Source of the DNA: Anthonomus grandis grandis
Lineage: Eukaryota > Arthropoda > Insecta > Coleoptera > Curculionidae
Direction of reading: 5' to 3'
DNA: 64,000 nt
Assembly: GCF_022605725.1 (NCBI RefSeq)
Contig: NC_065556.1
Location: 27,201,140 to 27,265,139, forward strand
The notes under the pieces were generated by a model, which was not told where the DNA came from, did no database searches, and saw nothing but the letters and a program-made list of their open reading frames with translations. Position numbers and translations under genes: made by a program. How positions within the stretch are numbered: the first letter of the stretch is position 1; each line of letters opens with the position of its first letter. Positions 56,952-64,000 of the stretch are shown here, piece by piece.

Positions 56952-58360
56952 ATATTCCTTAATTTTAAAAAAAATCTGTTTTAATTGATTTAAAAAAGAA
57001 TAAGGATTTTTTTTTGTATTATACAAATGACTCAACATTCATTAAAATTGTGAAAGTTTTGCTAAAAAATTCAATTTTAATAATATTAATAAAATTCATC
57101 TCTGATCTCATAAAATTCACTGGATTTTGTAAAAAAAGAAATTGCAACAATTCACAAGAAATTTGTTATAAGCAATCACCAGAAATATCGCAAAATTTAC
57201 TTTTTAAGATTAATTAATATATGAGTAATTTTCTCAGATAAGAAATCTTTAAAAATTATTGGTTCAGAATCAGTTTCTTATTATTTTGTGAAAATGCATT
57301 AAGTTTGCTAAAACTTACTAATAAATTTTTCTTAAGATTCAATGCATTTTTACGATGTTTATGGAATTTCTCGTTTAAAGAATTCTTTTAATTTTAATTT
57401 GCTTTAGTGGCAAAAAATAATTAAAGCGATTTCAGTTTTTTTCATAAAATTCCTTTCTGAAGCAGGTAATTTCAAAAATAAAAAAAGACAATTTTCAGAA
57501 GTTTTCATGGAAAAATTCCCTTGAATTTAACAAACAAATGTTTCCAAATTCCATGAAATTTTGCAAAATTCTTTTTATTTTCTAAATTTTCCAATTTAAT
57601 TTTTTTTGCATTTCCTTTAATTCCTAAAAAATAATTAAAATTATTTGTTTATAAAATTCCCTTTTTGACAATAAATAGTTTTCAAAATTCCAGGCATTTT
57701 TTCTTTAAAATTAATTAAATTCCTTAGTTTCCAAATTCAAATTTTTTGTAAATTCATTTAATCGTAATAACTCTTTCTTTTTCCTTAAGATGCTTTTCTA
57801 ACCCACGTAATTTTATAAGAGGATTATCTAAAAAAAACGGCAACTTTCAGATAGTTCCTTGGACAAAAATTTCCAAAAATTTGGCAACAAAAGAAATTCT
57901 GTAAAATTCTTCGAAATCCTTAGTTTTTTAGAAATTTCACTCAATTTAAAGAATTCAGCAATTTCGTGTCCAATGACTTCTTTAAGCTTAAATTCGCATA
58001 AAAATTTCCTTTTTTTTAATTCCTCATTAACATAAAACAATAGTTCACACTTTTCTGCGTTTTCTTATATTTATTTAAGAATTAAGATGAATATTCTTAA
58101 CTGGAAATTTCCTTCTTTTTCTACCCAAATTTTAATTTTTCTATTAAATTCCAAGTAAATTTACTAGAATTTAGCGTATATCCAATAAATTTGCGATCTT
58201 ACTAAACTGAAAATTTAATAAATTATGTACCAATTTTTGAATATGAAAACATAAAAATAATTTGGAAATATTGGAATTTTAATACAGGGGGCTCAAAAGT
58301 CATCTTTTAGGTCAATATTAACTTTAAAAAAATATTTGCAGTTTTTTTTGTGGAAAAATA

Positions 58361-58400
58361 CATGACATTACAAAATTGGAAATAATTTTGTAATGTCATG
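58361..58400. repeat. Perfect 17-bp-arm palindrome (unit 4)
   Basis: The arms are unchanged although the spacer differs by one base (GGAAAT) and the surrounding unit has diverged. Confidence 0.95.
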
Positions 58401-59654
58401 ATATTCCTTAATTTAAAAAAAAATCTGTTTTAATTGATTTAAAAAAGAATAAGGATTTTTTTTGTATTATACAAATGACTCAACATTCATTAAAATTGTG
58501 AAAATTTTGCTAAGAAATTCAATTTTATGTACATACATACCAACATTAATAAAATTCATCTCTGATCTCATAAAATTTACTGGATTTTGTAAAAAAACAA
58601 TTGCAAAAATTCACAAGAAATTTGTAATAAGAAATCACCAATTAATTCATTAAGTTTGTTAAAACTCTTCAATAATTTTTTTTAAGATTCAATGAATTTT
58701 TACGACGTTTAAAGAATTCTTTTAATTTGCTTTAGTGGCAAAAAATAATTAAAACGATTTCAGTTTTTTCCATAAAATTTCTTTCTGAATCTGATAATTT
58801 CAAAAATTAAAAAAAAAAACAATTTTTAGGTGTTTTTTTGGAAAATTCCCTTGAATTTGACAAACAAATGTTTCCAAAATTCCAGGAAATTTTGCAAAAT
58901 TCTTTTTATTTTCTAAATTGTCCAATTTAATTTTTTTTTGCAGTTCCTTTAATTGCTAAAATTATTTAAATTTTTTGTTTGTAATATTCGCCTCTAAACC
59001 ATGTAATTTCAAAAGAAACAAACAATAATTTTCAAATATTTCCTTGGAAAAAACTTCTATGAATTTGGCAATAAATAGTTTTCAAATTTCCAGGCATTTT
59101 TTCTTTAAAATTAATTAAATTCCTTAGTTTCCAAATTCAAATTTTTTGCAAATTCATTTAATCGTAATAACCCTTTCTTTTTCCTTAAGATGCTTTTCTA
59201 ACCCACGTAATTTTAAAAGAGGATTACCTAAAAAAAGACGGCAACTTTCAGATATTTCCTTGGACAAAAATTTCCAAAAATTTGGGAACAAAGCACTTCA
59301 ATAAATTCTGTAAAATTCTTTGAAATCCTTAGGTTTTTAGAAATTTCACTCAATTTAAAGAATTCAGCAATTTCCTGTCCAATGACCTCTTTAAGCTTAA
59401 ATTCGCTTCAAAATTTCCTTTTTTTTAATTCCTTATTAACATATAACAATATTTTACACTTTTCTGTGTTTTCTTATATTTATTCAAGAAGTAAGATGAA
59501 TATTCTCAACCGGAAATTTACTTCTTCTTCTACCCAAATTTTAATTTTTCTATTAAATTCCAAGTAAATTAACTAGAATTTAGCGTATATAGTTTTTTCT
59601 TTAAAAATTAAATAAATTGTTGCCCAATTTTTGAATCTGAAAACATCAAATATT

Positions 59655-60060
59655 TTGGAAATATTGAAATTTTAATACAGTGGTCTCCAAAAGTCATCTT
59701 TCAGGTTACTAACTTCAAAGCCGAATATCTCAAAAACAACTCAATAATTTCCAATGAAACTAACAGCATAATTTTAAGAAAATAATTCTTTAAAAATAGT
59801 ATTTTAACTTGATACCGGTTCAAGTAGTAGTTCCGGAAATATTGAAATTTTAATGCAGTGGTCTCCAAAAGTCAGCTTTCAGGTAATAATGCACTTCAAA
59901 GTGGAATATCTCGGAAACTACTCAATGGATTCTAATGAAATTTAAAGCATAATATTGAGAAAATAATTCTTTGAAAATACTGTTTAAAGCTCAAACCATT
60001 CCAAGTAAAAGTTTTGGAAATATGGGTGTTCTAATGCTGTAATCACAAAAATTTGGCAAC
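59655..60060 (+). repeat. About 178-bp tandem repeats, two to three diverged units
   Basis: ATTGAAATTTTAATACAGTG at 59661 recurs as ATTGAAATTTTAATGCAGTG at about 59839 and more weakly at about 60015. Each is followed by GGAATATCTCGGAAACTACT-like sequence. The units extend from the last 1.4-kb unit, whose end has the related phrase TTTTAATACAGGGGGCTC. Confidence 0.8.
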
Positions 60061-60643
60061 AAAATATTATCAAAAATTGCTCGTTGATTTTTAAGGAACT
60101 CCTTTAAGTTGCAAAAAAATAATGAAAACTATTTCAATTTTTTGCATAAAGTTCCTCCTTAAAGTACGTAATTAAAAAATAAAACTTGACAAGAAAACGT
60201 TTGACAATTTTTTAGACTTTTAAGAATTTCACGTAATTTAAAGTAATTTCCTATCCAGTGACTTCTTTTAACTTAAATTCATTTTATTTCAAAATTCCTT
60301 ATTACCATTCAACATCAGCAATTTTTTAATATTCATTCAAAAATGAAAATTCAAACCCTCAACTGGAAATACTGTTCTGAAAAACTCTTTAAGTATTATT
60401 TTATAACCTTACTCCAGAGAAACCTTTAAAAGTCAAACGAGCGACAAAACCCCCCAAGGACCCGATCCTTAGGATCGATAAATCTGGCAGCCTGAGCTGT
60501 AAACGCTTGCCAAATGGAGTAGTCCCTCGGGCATAATATTAAACCGACAACGTTGCCGCATTACTTAAGAAGAAAAACTTCTTTCCGGTTTTAGGACTTT
60601 TTAGGACCTCAGGTTAATAATAATAATTATAAAAAAAACAAAA
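60061..60643 (-). other. Probable 3' untranslated region and downstream flank of the homeobox gene
   Basis: On the minus strand this follows the stop codon. The part at about 60420-60600 is unique and more GC-rich (GACCCGATCCTTAGGATCG, GGCAGCCTGAGCTGTAAACG), unlike the repeat array below it, which would suit a 3' UTR. No canonical AATAAA is seen close to the stop, so the end of the transcript cannot be placed. Confidence 0.4.
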
Positions 60644-60856
60644 CTACGTTTCACTTTCCACGTCACTAACACAGTCATCTTCCATGTCCATATCGATATA
60701 CTCGCCATACTCGTCCGGTGCTTCTTGTTTCCATTTATTTAAAGTATTTTGAGGATCTGAACTGTTCGATTTAGTACCACCTTGACTAGTTTTCGCCTCC
60801 TCTTCTTGCTGCATCCTTTTATGTTTCGTTCGTCGGTTTTGGAACCAAACTTTCAC
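60644..60856 (-). CDS. ems: Last coding exon of an EMX-family homeobox gene (ems or its paralogue E5)
   Basis: A transcription factor for head, brain and tracheal patterning in insects, acting in the nucleus. The exon encodes 70 residues. It starts with VKVWFQNRRTKHKRMQQEEE, homeodomain residues 45 to 60 including recognition-helix W48, F49, Q50 and N51, followed by a linker rich in Ser, Thr and Lys, then LNKWKQEAPD (compare the INRW motif of vertebrate EMX) and an acidic tail with EYIDMDMEDD. The KHKRMQQE signature after the homeodomain is typical of insect ems/E5. The reading begins at a splice acceptor (CTCTTGTTCCAG then GTG) in phase 0 between residues 44 and 45, a known intron position in this class. 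Earlier exons lie beyond 64000. Ems versus E5 cannot be settled from this exon. Stop codon at 60644-60646. Confidence 0.93.
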   Translation of the reverse strand: MKVWFQNRRTKHKRMQQEEEAKTSQGGTKSNSSDPQNTLNKWKQEAPDEYGEYIDMDMEDDCVSDVESET

Positions 60857-60870
60857 CTGGAACAAGAGAG
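60857..60870 (-). other. Splice acceptor of the homeobox exon
   Basis: On the minus strand TCTCTCTTGTTCCAG directly precedes the GTG codon for homeodomain residue 45. The pyrimidine-rich tract and CAG fix the exon border, so the methionine-like codons further out are not start codons. Confidence 0.9.
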
Positions 60871-62039
60871 AGAAAAAACCATGATGAAGACGTTATAATC
60901 GGTTTAATACAAACAAACTGTCGGTATAAATTACAATTAACAGGTAGAAAAGGGAGATAATTCATTCAAGTTATTTCGGCACAGTTTGACAACAAAAGTT
61001 TCGATAATAATCCTTAGGAAGTTAATTCCACAAAAACCTCGTAAATCAGTTTTAATCTGTTGTGGTGGTCAAACGTGGTTGTTTTGTGAAAATATTTAAT
61101 CAAATTGGGTGTTCGGTTGGGTTTGAAGAGATTAGGAAGCTCGGGTTGGGGTTAATCTTTGGTAAAGGTTTTTGGCATTTTTATTGGTTTATTGGGGGAT
61201 TTTTAAGTTATGTTTCACATACAATCACTAGTTTTGTTCAGATTCCTATTGTATCCTTAATAGTGGCTTTAATTAAAAAAAAGGATATTTGAGAATTATT
61301 TTGATATTTGAGTAAATTTTGACATGAGTTAGAGGTCCCTTATTATTAAAGTACGAAATAAAAGAAAGAAATCATCCACAAAGTTAAATGTTAATAGAAA
61401 GAAATGTCTTATTCAAATTATGGGAATATGCTTCTTAGATATTTGTACTGGATTAGATTACGTGTGGGTTGGTCAATTTCTGATTCACTTCTAATTCACA
61501 ATCTTTGATCACCAATTTACAAGGATTTGTATTAAATTTTGAAACACCCTGTAAAAAAAATTATTGTAAATATTATGAAAATTACAGGCCTAATGGAGCC
61601 AAAAATAAAAAAAAAATTAATGATCTTAAAAAAGAGATAAAAAATGGGTTTAATTGGGTAAAAAGAGAAGAACAATGCCCTCAATTGCCTGGAAGAGTTG
61701 GAAAAAATTACTAGTAGAATTAGTAGTAGTAGATAATTCTTTATACCGATATAATGAATTTTTTCTGATTGAATCTTTCGAATTTGAAGATGCATATGCA
61801 TATATATTTATTTGTTTATCTTTTAGTTTGTAGTATTTTTTTCTTCAATTTTACCTCGGTTTTAATAAAATATTGTTGTGATATAGGTTCTGTTTGATTT
61901 AATACTGATTTTAAAAGTATTATTTTATACCTAGATTAATCTTCAGATAGACACATAGCATGTACATTGTCGAAGCTGTGCAATGAAAAATTTAACAAAT
62001 AAATATATTAAATTAAAGAGAAAATGTATTTTTAGATAC

Positions 62040-62640
62040 TTGCAAATTAATTTAAGGTGTCTTAAATAAGACAGAAAAATTACTTCCTGTTTAAAAACAA
62101 AAAACGGAAAAGTGGCATTAATTGCCTAAAAATAGAGAGCTACTGTACTTTTAGCTGTTTATAAACATTCATTTTAATTGCCTAAAATAAATGAAAAAAA
62201 GCGACTTGCACTGCTTAAAAAAATTAATTTTAATTGCCTCAAATGAAAGAAAAAAAGGATTTAAATCTACTTCTTAAAATTTAAAATGTACTTCTAATGA
62301 TTTTAAAAATTAATTATAACTGCCTAAAGAGAGACAGATAAATGTCTTTAATTCTCTAAAAAAAAATTAAGAAAAGGTTTTAATTGTCTAAAATAAAAAG
62401 AAAAAATGAAAGTGACAAAAAATGTCCTCAACTGAGTGGAAAAATTTATTAAAAAAAATACTTTAATTGGCTAGAAAGAGAAAAACACACATTTTTTACT
62501 CTTTCAGGCAGTTAAAGACATCTGCCTGAAAGAGTAAGAAATATACCATCAGTTATTTATAAGAATTAATCATGATGAGTGAAAAATAGCTTCAGTTGCC
62601 CAAAAAAATAATGAAAAATGGCCTAAACTGTATAATATTA
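62040..62640 (+). repeat. Irregular cluster of TTAATTGCCTAAA-type words
   Basis: Variants of TTAATTGCCTAAAA or AACTGCCTAAAG recur about every 30-60 bp (near 62118, 62178, 62230, 62320, 62385 and later), separated by A-rich spacers. At 62497-62536 the related word is an exact palindrome: TACTCTTTCAGGCAG, 10-base spacer, CTGCCTGAAAGAGTA. This is the densest local cluster of a word family seen across the window. Confidence 0.7.
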
Positions 62641-63004
62641 TAAACAATAAGTGATTTCTTTATAATTTTTTTGTTTCTTAAATTTTAATATAAAACTAGC
62701 TTAGTTATAATGAAATAATGTTTTATGATTAAAAACACTTCATACAATTACAGTTACACTATTACTCATAATACATACACTATTTAGTCTAATGGGTCCA
62801 AGTTGTTTTGAATAAATTGAAATTCGAATTATTTCAAAGCGTGTTGAAATTTGGCTAGCGCCTTCGCCTATTTATAATAATTATTTCAAATTGTCTCGTA
62901 GGTTCATGCGGCGTCATTTTATAAATTTTTCATATATTTTTATACTTTGCGGGTTATTTGAGTGTTAAATGCGTATTTTAAGGGAGGATTTTAATGTTTT
63001 ATGG

Positions 63005-63310
63005 AAATATACAGGGTGTTTTTTATAAATTGCGACAAAATTCAGGAACGTGTTCTTTGGATAAAAATTCGCAAAAAAGTTCCTATAAACATAAGTCCTA
63101 AACCTTTTAGATTTTGAGCTACAGGGTGGTAAAGTTTTAACAAAAAAATGATTTTTTTACGATAATTTAAATACCCCTGTAGATATTTGTCCAAAGATTG
63201 GTATGCAGGGTTTGTGTATCCAGAGCCATTTACCAACATACTTTTAACATTTTTATGTTCTCCAGTGGCGTGTGTGCGGGTTTTCCGCTGAATACTTTTA
63301 TAAAGAAAAA
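63005..63310. repeat. Transposon-like fragment with TACAGGGTG word
   Basis: ATACAGGGTGTTTTTTATAA at 63009 and CTACAGGGTGGTAAAG at about 63120 resemble the terminal word of widespread insect DNA transposons. A GTGGCGTG...TACGCCACTGG inverted pair lies at about 63265-63325. There is no coding capacity and the borders are not defined. Confidence 0.4.
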
Positions 63311-64000
63311 TGGTACGCCACTGGTTTATCTTGTATTAAAAAATATTTTTAAATTCCCCATTTTATTTGCAACATTTTTGGTCCCTTGTACTTTGTCCGT
63401 TAGATGCACGGTTTTCGCACAAAAAATTAAAAACCATGGACATGTTGCTCAGATTTGATTAGACTTTCTTTATTCTAGTAATTATTAATTTTTTAAGTTT
63501 ATTGCAATTTTAATAATAAATAATAAAATTTTTATTAATTAACTTAGTACAAAAGCCAGCCCAATTTAATAAAATTGTAATTGAGGATTTAAAATCTTTG
63601 GTTCTACAATCTTTAAGATCGATTACTATACCTAAGTTGGTTGGTTAATTATAGTTTTTTTTGGCTTACAGGCATAAAAAAGGGTGTTTTTTGTATAAAT
63701 ATAAATTTTCGGTAAAGCTCTAGTTTAGTAACTTTTTTATTATTAAAGGTTTATAAGTCCAGGTACGATTTTTTTTGTTTTCGGTAAAATTACGTACATT
63801 TTAAGTTTTCCGCATAATTTTAGCTACGATTTTCAGAAAAAATAATAAACCAGACTTTTATTAAATTTTCATGCTACTATATGCTGGGGGCTAAAATTTT
63901 AGGAGAAAATCAATTTTTTATTTTAATATCAATTTTCTGGTTATTTCCCTGGCCTTTTTTCAATTCATATATTTGTTTTTTTAAATATGATATGATAAAT

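Larger units (their letters stand above)
54020..59690 (+). repeat. Four-unit tandem array of about 1.4-kb repeats with a palindrome
   Basis: Units begin near 54041, 55505, 56912 and 58361 (spacings 1464, 1407 and 1449). Landmarks in order: the palindrome, ACTCAACATTCATTAAAATT, CATAAAATTCACTGGATTT, ATTTGCTTTAGTGGCAAAAA, TTCCAGGCATTTTTTCTTT, CTTTCTAACCCACG-like, CCAATGACTTCTTTAAGCTT and TACAGGGGGCTCAAAAGTC. Units 2 and 3 are almost identical over long stretches, while unit 1 is most diverged. The repeated 61- and 74-codon frames (for example 55117 and 56524) recur only because of the array. Confidence 0.95.
60871..64000 (-). other. Intron of the homeobox gene (partial)
   Basis: Neither the first part of the homeodomain nor any donor linked to it is seen, so the intron is longer than 3.1 kb. 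It holds A+T-rich DNA with several short frames (for example 61062-61292 + and 61532-61801 -) lacking signatures, the GCCTAAA-rich stretch at 62040-62640, a short transposon-like segment near 63010-63310 and a unique piece at 62820-62960. Confidence 0.7.

Noticed and set aside
55117..59567. Recurring 61- and 74-codon frames in the 1.4-kb array
   Set aside because: Frames exist only because the array is repeated; composition is Leu, Asn and Phe as expected from A/T-rich sequence, and the third unit lacks the 61-codon frame in this form.
61062..61292. 76-codon plus-strand frame within the homeobox intron
   Set aside because: No signature and antisense to the host gene; probably chance.
1..64000. 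tRNA, rRNA or known small-RNA genes
   Set aside because: I looked for GGTTCGAATCC-type B boxes and cloverleaf layouts and found none convincing; a covariance-model scan would settle this.
1..64000. Integrated viral or bacterial genes
   Set aside because: No capsid, polymerase or bacterial-type coding stretch was recognised; all protein traces belong to transposons, non-LTR elements or the homeobox gene.

Overview
The window is insect-type nuclear DNA, most plausibly from a beetle (the order is a guess). It is strongly A+T rich and almost free of genes. It is packed with decayed DNA transposons and non-LTR retrotransposon pieces, and the only recognisable host gene is a homeobox gene of the ems/E5 (EMX) family. 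There are no operons, ribosome-binding sites, tRNAs or rRNAs.

The host gene is represented by its last coding exon, on the minus strand at 60644-60856. It carries homeodomain residues 45 to 60 and an acidic tail. The exon opens at a splice acceptor, and the intron upstream of it runs off the right edge of the window. Everything below 60644 is therefore 3' flank or gene desert. Islands of less repetitive, less A+T-rich DNA at about 16.4-16.8, 17.3-18.3, 23.9-24.95, 31.4-32.0, 36.5-37.15, 44.1-44.6, 46.5-47.1, 49.6-50.0 and 53.3-53.7 kb are the best candidates for cis-regulatory elements.

Mobile elements, left to right: a broken mariner-like transposase (841-1802); a Harbinger element with inverted ends (6726-7860); a coiled-coil pseudogene and a mariner fragment between inverted GC-rich repeats (8176-9615); two head-to-head non-LTR reverse transcriptase pieces (9905-11555); small foldback elements whose loops carry hammerhead-ribozyme-like motifs (13824-13993, 33747-33861, 35599-35820); a Tc1-type element with TA duplications (26890-28878); non-LTR remnants (33056-33610, 43371-43935); and a 2678-bp element with a DUF7869-type protein, long inverted ends and a 4-bp target duplication (39614-42291). 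That last element sits in the second copy of a 1.56-kb tandem duplication, whose first copy preserves the empty site.

Tandem and dispersed repeats fill much of the rest: a 180-bp satellite with dimeric higher-order structure (19705-21951) flanked by hairpin-bearing 300-450-bp units; a roughly 350-bp repeat array (25990-31390); a 12-copy dispersed family at 32-36 and 47-52 kb; a large inverted repeat (44650-49110); and a four-copy array of about 1.4-kb units, three of which carry a 17-bp-arm palindrome (54020-59690). A short word, TTCCAGGCARTTGAA or close variants, recurs on both strands across otherwise unrelated sequence.
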